Of a DNA stretch of 17,607 nucleotides, positions 1 to 10,130 are shown in pieces. The DNA comes from Suillus spraguei (lineage: Eukaryota; Basidiomycota; Agaricomycetes; Boletales; Suillaceae): positions 1-17,607 of the forward strand of contig JABCPU010001049.1 in assembly GCA_016800925.1 (NCBI GenBank). Direction: 5' to 3'. The notes under the pieces are model-generated. The model did no database searches, was not told the origin of the DNA, and saw nothing but the letters and a program-made list of their open reading frames with translations. Made by a program: the position numbers and the translations under genes. Position 1 is the first letter of the stretch. Every line of letters begins with the position of its first letter.

Positions 1-184
1 CCAGAGCATTTCATTGCCCGACGCCGATGTTGTATGTGACCCTCAGTCAGAGCCCGATTCATGTGGAATGTTTACCCAGAATTAAACCATCCGTTTGTCC
101 GGTAGTAAATTGACATGTGAGAGGAGCTCTAAACTCTTGTGAATATGTCGATCTTGATATACGATGACAGACAACAATCTATCC

Positions 185-1501
185 TCATTCCGGGTATTGT
201 GGGACAGTCTTGGTTACAGCCTTGTCATCACCGGTCTGTATTTTAGCAAATTCACCCCTTGGCGTCTTTGTAAAGTCATGCACGTTGTCACGCATGTACC
301 AGGCCCAGCAGATCCGGTCTCCATCAACCTTATGCACCCCATGTCTTACCGCCCGTCCCGACATTCCCACCATCACTCCGGGGTCGTACTTGAGCTCGAT
401 CTGCAGACTGGGAAGTGACATCCGGGCATGGCAATATCGCCCGACACTGGTCAGCACATCGAACCATTGCATTCTTGACAAGGAGTCTCGGTGGAAAGGA
501 GTTTCACGATTGCTGATGATCGATAGAGCGCAAAACACCGATGACCATTTCCCGAGCTTGTCCGAAATCTGATGAAGGTGCATATCGTTGGCCATTGCTC
601 CTAAAGACACTATGTTTGTCAAGCCCTCCCAATATTGGCGTGGGTGCATGACTCTCAATGCTGCCGAAGCAATCACTGCAGGGCGAGCGATTGCGCTCAA
701 GTATTTATCTCCACTCTGTCCTCGCAAGGATGCAGATACCTCTGGGCTATACTTTGGAGGCTGAAAGGAGTCTCAATATATAACACAAATTCTGCAGATA
801 TGGCTTACACCATGGCCGAGTTGGAACCATGCCGGTGCAACGTTGATGCATCCCGGCTGTAATTCCCCGGAGCCAGGAGAGAAATACTCATCCTGGCACC
901 GCCAATGCACCTTGCTAGCTCCAACACTTGTGATGCTTCGTTTTAAGAGCTGTTCCATGTCTTTCGTTGCATTCCATATCTCATCCTGTGACATGCCTTG
1001 AGCTCTAATCCCATATTTTACTCGATCACACAACCTACCTGAGTTGTCCGGGACAGCGCTCCGGGGAGGTACCACACAACGATAGTACCTTCTGATGCCA
1101 CCACAACCGCCGGCTTTTCCAAGTGTATGGTTCCTCCATGCCCGGGAGGAAACCGGCGTAGCAAGGATTCCTCACGATTATCATCGATTCCTCTTTCTCC
1201 CTGTGCCAACGCTTCGTTGTAACGCACCATGTCATGTTGAATGTGGACTGGGGTGATCAGCATAAATGTATTCTCTCTAGAGATAAGTACTCCTACCTGG
1301 GTTGCGGTACGCTTTATTGAGGCAATCCGCCAATTGATCGCATGCGATCACCATGTCGGTATCCAAGATGACGGGTGGCAATGGGGCCGATAGAGGTGGA
1401 TCGCGAATGAGGGACTGGAATCTCGCGGCAACATATCTGCTAGCAGTGTCTGTCATTGCGAGAAACCACTCAATAGGAACTTCACTATGTTCGTATGACA
1501 T
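185..1501 (-). CDS. TET/JBP-like 2-oxoglutarate/Fe(II) dioxygenase, four exons
   Basis: Proposed exons are 1501-1297, 1247-1039, 985-809 and 760-185. The three introns (49, 53 and 48 nt) all begin GT and end AG, and joining them keeps one frame of 388 residues ending in TGA. The product resembles the TET/JBP family, nuclear dioxygenases that oxidise the methyl group of modified pyrimidines in DNA; fungal substrate use is assumed to be 5-methylcytosine. Visible landmarks are WYLPG near residue 127, APAWFQLGH at about 188-196, RVMHP at 233-237, the metal motif HRD at 287-289, the distal ligand in RHGVH at about 337, and a basic residue near 346 that could bind 2-oxoglutarate. The catalytic set therefore looks complete. 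The ATG at 1501 follows an in-frame TGA at 1520-1522, so either translation starts here or an upstream exon is spliced in just before it. Fold assignment is from remembered family motifs; exon borders are hand-predicted. Confidence 0.72.
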
Positions 1502-2770
1502 TGTGTTGTCAGCTGCCGCTCATCAACCAGAGTACCTTTATTATATAGCATCGATATTTTGCACTTTACTCTTTTTGGCATATAAGAAGCCCATGCATTC
1601 TGCCCTATGCACGAAAGAAATGTATGAGCTACATACGCTCAAAAGAAAACCTGTATTGTTGACTCATAGTATCTAACTGGTCCAGCGCACACGATGGATG
1701 AGTCATGATGTGACGATACGGCGGAGAAAGTCATACATTCGCGCTTGATCGGGACGGTGAGCCTTCTAAAATTGCGTATCAATGACAAAATGATAGTCCT
1801 TGTGACAATTTGGAAGATACCCTTCAAAGTCTACCACTAATATATCAATGAGGCCCGAATGCATAGCATTTCGGGCCATACCTTGTGACGTCCAGAATGA
1901 CCGAAACCTAGGTCAAACCCGTAATACCTTGATGACATTGAGCACGGCTACTATTATTCCGACACAAATCTGCAGCCTACATGGCGCGGGAATCCATGTA
2001 TTGTTTGCCTAGTTGGATGGCTTGAGCCATTAATCCGCTGGATCAGGCTGGTTGCTATGGCCGGGTATGCACTCCTGAACACATATTGTCCGGGACGCCG
2101 GCGACACGGCCACACTCATGGGAAACCCAGAACACAAGGCGGACGGCAGACGGAAGGACTGACAGGTTGCGGGTGTAGCCATTCACGGCATTGTTTGCCA
2201 GCATCATATAACCGGTCGTCTAACCAGCGCCTGAGGTGTTGCCGTGGGTTAACTCGGCCCATGCGCTGGCGATATTGCTACCAGGCGATCGGCTAATTGG
2301 ATGCGTGGGTGGCATGACTGATCAACATTGATTGCGAATTTGCTAGTCATGTACATCTTTAAAGGAAAGGCTTAAATCCGAATACATTAACTGTAGTTTT
2401 AGAATATATTGGTACTGGAAGCACTGTCCCTCAACAGGGACCTAACACATTAAGAGACTGACATGAGATACAAGTTGGTTCAACCGGACCTCAAAGAACT
2501 TCTCTGTGAGCTAACAGCCGTGGCCAGACTTGACAGGACATGTTAAACGGATTCATTACATCAATGGATGTACTGCATGGCTTAGATAGTAAACCGTTCC
2601 GTTGAAGATATCATATGAATTATTGCACGAAGTTTGTAATCAGACAGTCTCAGCCTATATGGCAATATGATATATTGTGGAATGCCTTATGGCGCTTTCT
2701 GTCCGGTCCTTCATCCTCCTTTTTTTTAACAATCAGGGATAGTCCGGTGAGATAAAAACATAGGACTTAC
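1502..2770 (-). pseudogene. Coding-like but broken stretch between the dioxygenase core and an upstream exon
   Basis: No continuous gene is visible here. On the minus strand, one open stretch around 2262-2365 encodes QLADRLVAISPAHGP. One frame away, 2116-2262 is a 48-residue open stretch containing NPRQHLRRWLDDRLYDAG. Both have protein-like composition, rich in Trp, Arg and Asp, and abut with a frame change, so they look like two halves of one exon with an indel or an unrecognised intron. A further minus-strand stretch near 2655-2730 encodes lysine-rich sequence followed by a stop. Around 2300-2700 the DNA is AT-rich and otherwise featureless. This could be the middle of a longer dioxygenase gene or the remains of a different gene; I do not recognise the family. 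Confidence 0.25.
1852..1877. repeat. Short hairpin
   Basis: GGCCCGAATGC and GCATTTCGGGCC face each other across a 3-base loop, with one bulged base. It lies in the stretch between the dioxygenase core and the upstream exon. No function is assigned; a chance palindrome is possible. Confidence 0.3.
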
Positions 2771-3019
2771 CTGTGAGACAGATGTTTCCACCGGTCGCTT
2801 CCGCTTCCCTAAAATTTCCGGGACTTCCTCCATTGCTGTTGATGCACCGGTAAAAGCGTCTCGTCCGCCATCCTTTCGTTCGACAATAAGCGATGCCCGG
2901 CGCAGCAAACATGTTATACCTACCTGTGGAGGAGACAATTCCAATATTGCCGGGACTCCTTGGAGTTCGGTCGTGTGACCGCGATATCCGGGATGGATGG
3001 TGGAGTGTTGCTGAGCCAT
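2771..3019 (-). CDS. Predicted 5' exon of an unidentified gene, possibly the dioxygenase start
   Basis: An ATG at 3019 opens 83 codons that run without a stop to CAG|GTAAGT, a consensus 5' splice site, at 2771/2770. Another donor-like CAG|GTAGGT lies inside it at 2924/2923, so a shorter first exon of 32 codons is possible. The encoded stretch has no recognised domain. It ends with GKRKRPVETSVSQ, whose KRKR could act as a nuclear localisation signal, which would suit a DNA-modifying enzyme. A TATA box lies about 130 bp upstream on the same strand. Being on the same strand as the TET/JBP exons, it may be exon 1 of that gene, but no clean chain of exons joins the two. Confidence 0.38.
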
Positions 3020-3150
3020 ATTCAATACTTCCTAACTTAAAATTGGTTTATTTGGGGTGGTAAGCAAAGAAGGACTGCATTTACCTGACCGGTCGACTCA
3101 GAGTGCACAACGGATGGAGTAGGGAACACGGGTTTGTCGTACCCGACCCA

Positions 3151-3160
3151 CTTTTATATA
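3151..3160 (-). promoter_or_regulatory. TATA box
   Basis: The minus strand reads TATATAAAAG, a consensus TATA box, about 130 bp before the ATG at 3019. Between them is GTCAG|GTAAAT, which could be the donor of a 5'-UTR intron. Motif and spacing support a promoter for the 2771-3019 exon; no transcript evidence is available. Confidence 0.4.
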
Positions 3161-3863
3161 TCAATTTCTTGCCGTTACGACCTACGTAACGGGGCATTTG
3201 TTCATCGGCACCGTTCCGGAACACGTTGGTTTAAGTATGAGTTGAAGTTCACGACACAATGGCGTTGAGCACGTCGACCTGGTATAGCTGCAATTATTGA
3301 AATTTCTCAAGCTAGCGGCTCTCATATTAGTAGCTCACCTGACCGCAGTCAATGTCACTTATCCATATCGACGATGGTTTCTCCTCAATTTACTCGCCCG
3401 ACATTCTCAAGTTGAGTGTTTCGACAAGTGGTCTCTTTTCATTTCCAACATTCACTCAGGGCTCAAAATGGCTGCCTTGATGAAGCCATATGTTTCAACT
3501 ACCGATACCTCCAGTTCTTTTCTGCACCTGCTCAATCCGAATTAGAAATAAAGTTCCTGCACCAGTGCTCACTGTTCGGCTGCGTCAGCAAATTCAGTAC
3601 AACGCTCTTCCATCTTTAATAGACGCCCTCAAAGTTCGGTACGCTTAGGTCCCCTACGCCTTCCGCCCACGCGTATGACCCCTCCGCACAAAACACACCC
3701 TACCCGAAAGGTAATTTGCACATTACCTGATGTCGAATATACAAAAATAAACTTACTATACTCGTCGTCATCACCGTGCCATCCACGATGGGGAACACCG
3801 GAAATGGCTGCCCAATGTTCAAAGTTCGAGTTCACCTGCTGGCCTTAGTACCGCTAGACGTCA
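3161..3863. other. No supportable gene
   Basis: This segment between the presumed promoter and the LINE holds only short open frames in both directions. On the minus strand, 3835-3629 encodes FEHWAAISGVPHRGWHG and then meets a GTAAGT donor near 3756, so a lost or partial exon is conceivable. It has no ATG and no known homologue that I recognise. Confidence 0.3.
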
Positions 3864-3873
3864 TCAAACCTAT
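3864..3873. repeat. LINE target-site duplication, 5' copy
   Basis: TCAAACCTAT here recurs exactly at 7081-7090, directly after the LINE tail. The pair fixes both borders of the insertion. Confidence 0.85.
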
Positions 3874-3875
3874 AT

Positions 3876-6800
3876 AGAGGCAGAGCGAAAGGGGTAAGGA
3901 AACTAGCTAGAGACTCAAGAAAACACCTAGCGAGACGGAACGACCCGGTACACGAGGAATACAGAGCGGCGCGAAACAAACTCGCGGAGAACATCAAACG
4001 AGCAAAGACAGACCACTGGAACGAATGGATGGAATCGCTAACACCAAAGGGGATCTGGACCTTTCATAAGTACGCAGCTAGTACACCAACTGACCAAATC
4101 CACACCAGAATAAAAACGTTACAAGACCAACAGGCTGACGGCAAAAATGGTGGAACACAGGATAACGCTTGAAAAAGCGAACTGTTATATAACGTCTTTT
4201 TCAGATCACCGGTGGAAAACGACTCAGTAGACCCAGACTTCAACTATGACCCCCCAATATGCGATTTCGAGCCCATAACGGACCAGCAAATCTACCGCGC
4301 AATAGCCAAACTAGCTCCTCATAAAGCCCCAGGCCTGAACGGAATTCGCAACATAGTCTTTACCAAGTGCGCGGATCTAATAGTACCTCACATGGCACCA
4401 ATCTTCCGAGCTACATTCACACTGAAAATCTACCCGAACGAATGGAAGTGCTCATCAACGATAGTGTTAAGAAAACCCGGAAGGCCAGACTACAGTGTGC
4501 CAAAAGCGTATAGACCAATAACGCTCCTGGATACCATGGCTAAGCTTCTATCCTCCTGCGTAGCAGACGATCTCACGTACATTGCAGAACAACACGGCCT
4601 ATTACCAGCAACGCACTTCGGCGGACGGCCAGGCAGATCGACGGTAGACTCACTCCACATGTTAACGAAATTCATAACAGACGCTTGGGCATCGAAAGAC
4701 GATCACGTCTCACTACTATTCCTCGATGTAAAAGCGGCATTCCCAAGCGTAGTTACGAACAGACTCCTGCACATTCTGAAAAGAAAAGGGATACCAACGC
4801 AGTACGTCGAATGGCACAGAAGAAGACTCGAAAATAGAACCACCCATCTCTTCTTTGACGACTACCAATCGAAACTCTTCAAGGTCCCAGACGGACTCGA
4901 TCAAGGATGTCCATTGTCCCCAATAGCGTTCATTTTCTACAACTCAGATGTACTGGAAGTCGCTAACCCCAACCCACGCAAAGGAGAACTGAGCCTGGGC
5001 TTCCTCGATGATGTCGCGTTAGCAGCCAGAGCGAAATCATATGAGGAATCGAACGAAAAGCTCAGACACATGATGGAGAAAAGGGGAGGAGCGTTAGAAT
5101 GGAGTGAACGGCACCACGCTGAGTTCGAACTTGAGAAAACAGCACTAATATGTCTATCAAGGAAGCGCATACCGGACGAACAGAACCCCCGCAAGACCAC
5201 ACCAGAACGCCGCCCAGCTATCACCATCCGCAATTGCACCATTCAACCGTCGAAATCACACAAGTTCCTGGGCATGATCGTAGACGAGAACCTCAACTTC
5301 AAGGAACACGCGGCCTACGCACTTGCAAAAGGAACAAAGTACGCACTAGCATGTATGAGGGTGATCCGACCGACAAAAGGAATGCATGGAAGGGCGATGA
5401 AACGGCTGTACGAAGGAGTCATACTGCCAAAAATGCTTTACGCAGCGGACGTCTGGTGCTCAGGCCTCGTTGCAAAAGGGAGAGGGAAACAGAGAGGGGG
5501 CAGGGGACCGAAAGGCTTCGCCACACAGATGTCGAGAGTTCAGCGCATGGCCACGACCCTAATAACAGGAGGACTAAGATCAACTTCCAATGATATGTTA
5601 GACGCGCACGCTAGCGTCTTACCGTTTCAACAGACACTCCGCATGGCAACACTCCCAGACACTCACCCACTAGCAAAGGACATCAGGTCAGCGTACATGT
5701 TCGGCGCAAAAAGGGAATTCAAGGGGAGAAAACGACACCCGTCTCCACTGCACAAACTGACATACGAGTACCAGATAGACCCCGACACCACAGAGAAGAT
5801 TAGGCCGGTCAGACACTATCCAAAGTGGACCCCAGACACCGAAACGCACATCGCAGACAAACCAGAGAGAGCAGCGGATGAAGACTTATCGGCGGAAGAA
5901 GACATAAGAGCATACTCGGACGGATCTTCGATCGAAGGAGGAGTGGGGGCAGCAGCAGTGATCATGCGAGGCGAAGAAGTGAAGAGTCGGAGATTCTACC
6001 TGGGCAAGGACACGGAGCACACGGTGTATGAAGGAGAGCTTGTGGGAATGATTCTGGCGGTTCAGCTTCTAAAAGAAGAGGGAGGAGAAAGGGGGGTACC
6101 ATGTCACTGGGGGTAGACAATCAGGCAGCCATCCGCGCAACATCAGCCTTCCGTTCACAACCGGGACACTACCTGATGGACATGTTCCACGACGACCTAC
6201 GCAGGGTCATCCCAGCCAACGATGGAAGGAAACTCATCATCAGGTGGACGCCAGGGCATAAGGGCATCCCGGGCAATGAAGCAGCGGACGAGCAGGCGAA
6301 AGAGGCAGCGAGAGGGAAATCATCGGGAACGAACGAACTCCCGAAATCCTTGCTAACAAAACACGGCGAAACCAAGGAACTGCCACGTAGTAAGTCAGCG
6401 ATCAAACAGACATACCACCGCAGAATAAAGGACGAGGCGACGGAAATAGCAAACAACTCACCAAGGTTCACCGCCCTGCGCACCATAGACCAGTCAGCTC
6501 CTTCCAACAAATTCGCCGCAAAAACCGCATCGTTACCAAGGAAGCACAGCTCGCTTCTCTTTCAGCTCAGAACGGGTCATATAGCGCTCAACAAACACCT
6601 ACACCGGATATCGAAGAGCCAATCAGCCAAGTGCGAAAACTGCAACGCGCACGAGGAAACAGTACATCATTTCCTATTAGTATGCCCCACCTTCACCAGA
6701 CAGAGAGACGCCATGCGTCTCGAAGTAGGCCCGCGCAAATACAATATCAAGCACTTGCTCAACGATACTCAAGGAATGAGAGCGACCCTGAAATACATCG

Positions 6801-6979
6801 CACGTACAAGACGCTTCGAGCAGACTTTCGGAGATGTTACCCCCCCAAGGAAAAAGAGGAAAGGAGAGAATAATAGAACGAAATCAAACCCAAACATAAC
6901 CGCTTGCCTCCTCACAGGCATCACAGTTCCCGCCCACGCCGGAACCATTGTCAAGACGCTACCAAGACAAGATATATAG
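3876..6979 (+). pseudogene. LINE ORF2 remnant: reverse transcriptase, RNase H, zinc knuckle
   Basis: From 3876 the frame reads a basic linker, then KAPGLNGI and YRPITLLDTMAKL (fingers), FLDVKAAFPSV (motif A, about 4722-4754), GLDQGCPLSPIAF (motif B) and GFLDDVALAA (catalytic DD, about 5001-5012). RNase H follows: YSDGSS, the conserved Glu in YEGELVG, GVDNQAA and WTPGHKGIPGNEAAD. Near the C-terminus CENC...H...C forms the CCHC knuckle usual in this group. Two lesions break it. TGA at 4170-4172 lies in frame before the RT core. Within RNase H one base is missing at the G6 run 6091-6096, so the frame moves to that of 6101-6979. The rest is uninterrupted, suggesting a fairly young copy. The reading frame stops at 6977-6979. 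Confidence 0.88.
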
Positions 6980-7040
6980 AGTAAATACCAAGGTACATAC
7001 ATGTAGGAGATGTCCAACATAGGGCTTAGCCCCAACGGAC

Positions 7041-7046
7041 AATAAA
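7041..7046 (+). terminator. LINE polyadenylation signal and 3' tail
   Basis: AATAAA lies about 60 bases after the ORF2 stop and 9 bases before an A12 tract (7056-7067), which continues as TAA repeats to 7080. This is the 3' end of the LINE RNA. Confidence 0.65.
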
Positions 7047-7080
7047 CAAGGATTCAAAAAAAAAAAATAATAATAATAAT

Positions 7081-7090
7081 TCAAACCTAT
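7081..7090. repeat. LINE target-site duplication, 3' copy
   Basis: Exact second copy of TCAAACCTAT from 3864-3873, abutting the TAA tail. Confidence 0.85.
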
Positions 7091-7409
7091 GCCATAGACT
7101 GGGACTCATTCACATATAGTGACGGCCAGGTTCGGTCCTGAACCGCTGTTTGAACCAGAGCCGTTTCAAGCTTCGGGAGATAGGGGGAACCGAACCGTCA
7201 TTTCTGTCCACAGTTCGAGGACTTGTACATTTATCGAATCCTGTTCGAACCTGTTCGACCTGATTGTTGAGTAAGGACCAGGGGCCAGGTGAAATTGACT
7301 GGCAAGACGGTAATGTTTTGGTCTTGTATTGTATCTCTAATTCATATTTCAATTGTCTACCTCGTGATACCAGGCCATACTGTCCTATTCGTGCATGATA
7401 CAACTAGGA
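7091..7409. other. No gene recognised
   Basis: This is sequence between the LINE and the large inverted repeat. It contains several short GAACC/GGTTC-type words (for example around 7131-7190 and 7240-7262) in both orientations, but no ordered repeat. A 97-codon minus-strand open frame crosses it without any family signature. Confidence 0.3.
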
Positions 7410-7545
7410 TTGTAGTACTGTAGCCATGCATGTTTTTACTGTAGTGAGCCCTCAGTAGGAGCACAGATAGAGCATGCACGCTACCATACATGGCATGAAG
7501 CACAAATGTCAAGCACTGCCGCTTACCATTGTCATGCATGACCAC

Positions 7546-8054
7546 CGCATTTTTTGACTGTGGGAACTTTGTCACTACACCCAAAACATAACCATTTCCG
7601 GTCATCTCCTGGATTCCAACATTTCCCACACTCCTCCCCAGCACATTCCTGCCTATCACCATACCATATTCACCTATCTACTGTAGAAAGGTATTAGTGT
7701 AGGCTATATACATATAAAATGTCACAATAGAACGCCTTTTGTCTCTTTTTGTCCCAATACAAGCTCCAGAGACCTGTACATATAATGCAGGAAAAACATA
7801 TCAAAAACACATTCGCATTTTTGCCCCTTCAATCATAGAATGTCTTAGCATGCTAGCTATATGTTTTTAAGAATATATAAGTCTATTCCACCGCTTTTTT
7901 TGACCCTCTAAATATCTCTATACCACCAGATGTAGCATGCACACAAAAAATAACAAATAGCTTCGCATTTTTTCAGTTTTAACTATATAGCTTTGAAAAT
8001 ATAATTTTCAGCAACCTTTCAATAGTATATACAATATCTCAGGAGCACAGGACC
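7546..8054 (+). repeat. Left arm of the large inverted repeat
   Basis: It starts CGCATTTTTTGAC and is the reverse complement of 8814-9320. Hand alignment of the outer ~460 bp gives about 93% identity, with most differences transitions plus a ~10-bp insertion near 7741-7751. The inner ~45 bp match less well. CGCATTTTT or CCGCTTTTTTT-like words recur four times along the arm. Confidence 0.85.
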
Positions 8055-8813
8055 GCTCATCTACAATTGATGAATAGGGAAGTGAAATATGATGTTTCTT
8101 AGGAGAAAAATTCTACAAATGTCATAATTGATACATATACATGGTAAGGATTGTCGTAAATTACATAGTAGAGTGCATAAAGAACATTTCATACATTTTA
8201 TTCCATGGGCAGAGGTGGTGCGGAAGGGTTGTTGTGTAAATGTAAGTTGTTTCGAGGCCCTAGATGTATGTGCACCAAGAGTTGGTTTTCGATGTTTTGA
8301 CTTTTTAGGTTTTACACAGTCCAATTTCTTATCTATGTATTTGCCCTGCTCTCAATTATAGGTGGATCGTCCTGTAACACTAGGACAATACCTCCTAATA
8401 CATTTAGAATGTACTACAACAGCCTGATCTCCATAGATCTCTCTGATGACATGCAACATTCCTTATCACTCCATATTCATGATATTAATGATCTGCCCTA
8501 TTTCTCACTGATCCTGGCCACTGTTGGCATTTATACACACCCTATGTATTATATATGAGCCTACTAGATTATTTATACAGCGGTAAATGAGTATAACCAT
8601 CAAAATTGCGAAAATATACACCCATGCAAGCAGGAGGAAGTATTGGTATATGAAAGAGGATCCTGCTACTTTTAGCATATTTTTAAGACGCATATAGACT
8701 CTATATACACATAGAAATATAGTCCCTATATTTATGGAAGGCCAGAGCCTAGGGAAAATATTCCCAAGAGATGAACCATCAGGGGAGGATAGCAATACAG
8801 CAACCAAGGAACT
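8055..8813. other. Spacer between the inverted arms
   Basis: AT-rich sequence with no recognised gene. Open frames of up to 100 codons exist on both strands, but they are low-complexity or hydrophobic, and the longest (8807-8505, minus) shows no conserved motif. In a transcript across the element this would be the loop of a long hairpin. Confidence 0.5.
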
Positions 8814-9320
8814 GGACCTGTGATCCTATTATCCTCATACCTTGTATATACTATTTGCAGATTGTTAGGGATTATATTTTCAAGTCTATATAGTTAAAAC
8901 TGAAAAATGCGAGGCCATTTGTCATTTTTTGTGTGCATGCTACATCTGGTGGTGTAAAGATCTTTAGAGAGTCAAAAAAAAGCGGTGGAATAGACTCATA
9001 TATTCTCAAAAACATATAAATAGTATGCTAAGACATTATATCATTGAAGGGGCAAAAATGCGAATGTGTTTTTGATATGTTTTCCTGTATCATATGTACA
9101 GGTCTCTAGAGCTTGTATTGGGACAAAAGGCGTTCTATTGTGATATTTTATATGTATATAGCCTACACTAATATCTTTATACAGTAGATAGGTAAATATG
9201 GTATAGTGGTAAGCAGGAATGTGCTGGGGAGGAGTGTGGGAAATGTTGGAATGCAGGAGATGACCGGAAATGGCTATGTTTTGGGTGTAGTGACAAAGTT
9301 CCCACAAGTCAAAAAATGCG
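8814..9320 (-). repeat. Right arm of the large inverted repeat
   Basis: Reverse complement of 7546-8054, ending GTCAAAAAATGCG. Pairing with the left arm is about 93% over the outer ~460 bp by eye and drops inside 8872. Confidence 0.85.
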
Positions 9321-9484
9321 CCATGCAAGGTATAGTCAACATGCATGACCTGTGACTAACATGTGAGTAAAATAATAGGGCATGACCATGTGTACATCAT
9401 GCATGAATTACTGACTAGGATAGCAGTAGAACATGCATGAGGTCTAGACTACAGTAACAGTAATATCATGCATGAGTACCACAA

Positions 9485-9824
9485 CATCAGGTGGTGATAC
9501 CACTACCCACACGTGCCTCTATCTACTTCAACATCACCTGTTCTGCCGTCTATCAGGGCAAAATGCAACTGCCTTGACCCAGTCTTCAAGACCCTTGAAT
9601 TTCGCAGGAGTGTAGTGACTTTTGAAATGAGCTCGAACATTTTACTGGAAGTTGATGGTTAGGCGTGGTCAAGGTAAACTTTGGAGGGATTATGGGTGTC
9701 TTGCTTTACAGCTCTTTGCATAAAGGATGGCAGTGGCATGAAACTTTCATTCAATTAGGAAATGTTGGACTTAGTGAAATTTAGCTTGTGTAGCATTGTA
9801 CTACTCTTATTATCACTTTGCAAC
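9485..9824. other. Spacer with one coding-like fragment
   Basis: No gene is visible, apart from a 35-codon minus-strand stretch at 9641-9534 encoding KGLEDWVKAVAFCPDRRQ and closed by TGA. It superficially recalls WD40 wording but is far too short to assign. The segment probably also contains the 5' end of the transposon whose transposase relic starts at 9825; I could not place its terminal repeat. Confidence 0.25.
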
Positions 9825-10123
9825 ATGGGATTTCACAAGATCAGTCATGACATGAAACTTGCAGCAATCTGACTCCATGAATGGAACCTTCTGAGCCTTT
9901 GCAACATCCTAGACACCTGCAAATTTTCCGAACACACTTGGTTTTGGATTTTGAGGCTCTGGCGCAAAACCGGTGATGTTGTGAACCATCAGCCTAGCAC
10001 AGCAATGCGTGGTTGTCTGCATGCTCTTGATTGTGAAGATATTGATTGCCTGCTTCATCTTGTAGGGCAGAATCCTGACTATCTTTTGGATGAGCTCATG
10101 CACCTCCTCGTAACAAACCAATT

Positions 10124-10130
10124 CATATCT
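10124..10130. repeat. MITE target-site duplication, left copy
   Basis: CATATCT, repeated at 10262-10268 on the other side of the MITE. Confidence 0.7.

Larger units (their letters stand above)
3874..7080 (+). mobile_element. 5'-truncated LINE retrotransposon (I/Tad group)
   Basis: This 3207-bp insertion is bounded by the 10-bp duplication TCAAACCTAT and ends in A12 followed by (TAA)4, as expected for target-primed reverse transcription. It starts inside the second open reading frame: the first bases already read in frame into the linker between endonuclease and reverse transcriptase. ORF1 and the AP endonuclease are therefore missing. The order reverse transcriptase, RNase H, C-terminal CCHC is typical of the I superfamily (I, Tad, R1 relatives), and a TAA tail is known from I elements. 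The 3' UTR is short (6980 to about 7055) with AATAAA at 7041. The copy is immobile by itself. Confidence 0.9.
7410..9484. mobile_element. Candidate foldback-like, non-autonomous DNA element
   Basis: Two ~508-bp arms in inverted orientation flank a ~759-bp spacer. Outside the arms lie several copies of the palindrome CATGCATG (7425, 7533; 9340, 9398, 9432, 9467). The outermost inverted match found is TTGTAGTACT at 7410-7419 against AGTACCACAA at 9475-9484 (9 of 10), used here as provisional borders. No clear target duplication is visible beyond them, so the ends are uncertain. No transposase is recognised inside; open frames in the spacer (for example 8128-8361 plus and 8505-8807 minus) have no family motif. 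It could be a foldback element, two inverted copies of one repeat, or a recombined duplication. Confidence 0.5.

Noticed and set aside
1018..1263. Independent 81-codon gene
   Set aside because: It is exon 2 of the dioxygenase read through its flanking introns; the junctions at 1296/1248 and 1038/986 restore a longer frame.
3297..3545. Small secreted protein (hydrophobic N-terminus, 82 codons, plus strand)
   Set aside because: The frame starts with TTG rather than ATG and has no recognisable mature domain, cysteine pattern or promoter.
6088..6105. Programmed -1 frameshift inside the LINE RNase H
   Set aside because: The codon phasing does not give a standard X XXY YYZ slippery heptamer, and the shift falls inside one domain, where a programmed event would serve no purpose; a lost G in a G run is simpler.
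7110..7403. 97-codon minus-strand gene between the LINE and the foldback element
   Set aside because: No domain, promoter or splice structure was seen, and length alone is compatible with chance.
8505..8807. Membrane protein in the inverted-repeat spacer
   Set aside because: The hydrophobic runs come from AT-rich codons; no motif or start context supports a gene.
9534..9641. WD40 repeat
   Set aside because: Only one short stretch resembles the DWV..VAF.PD wording, with no second repeat or GH/WD spacing.
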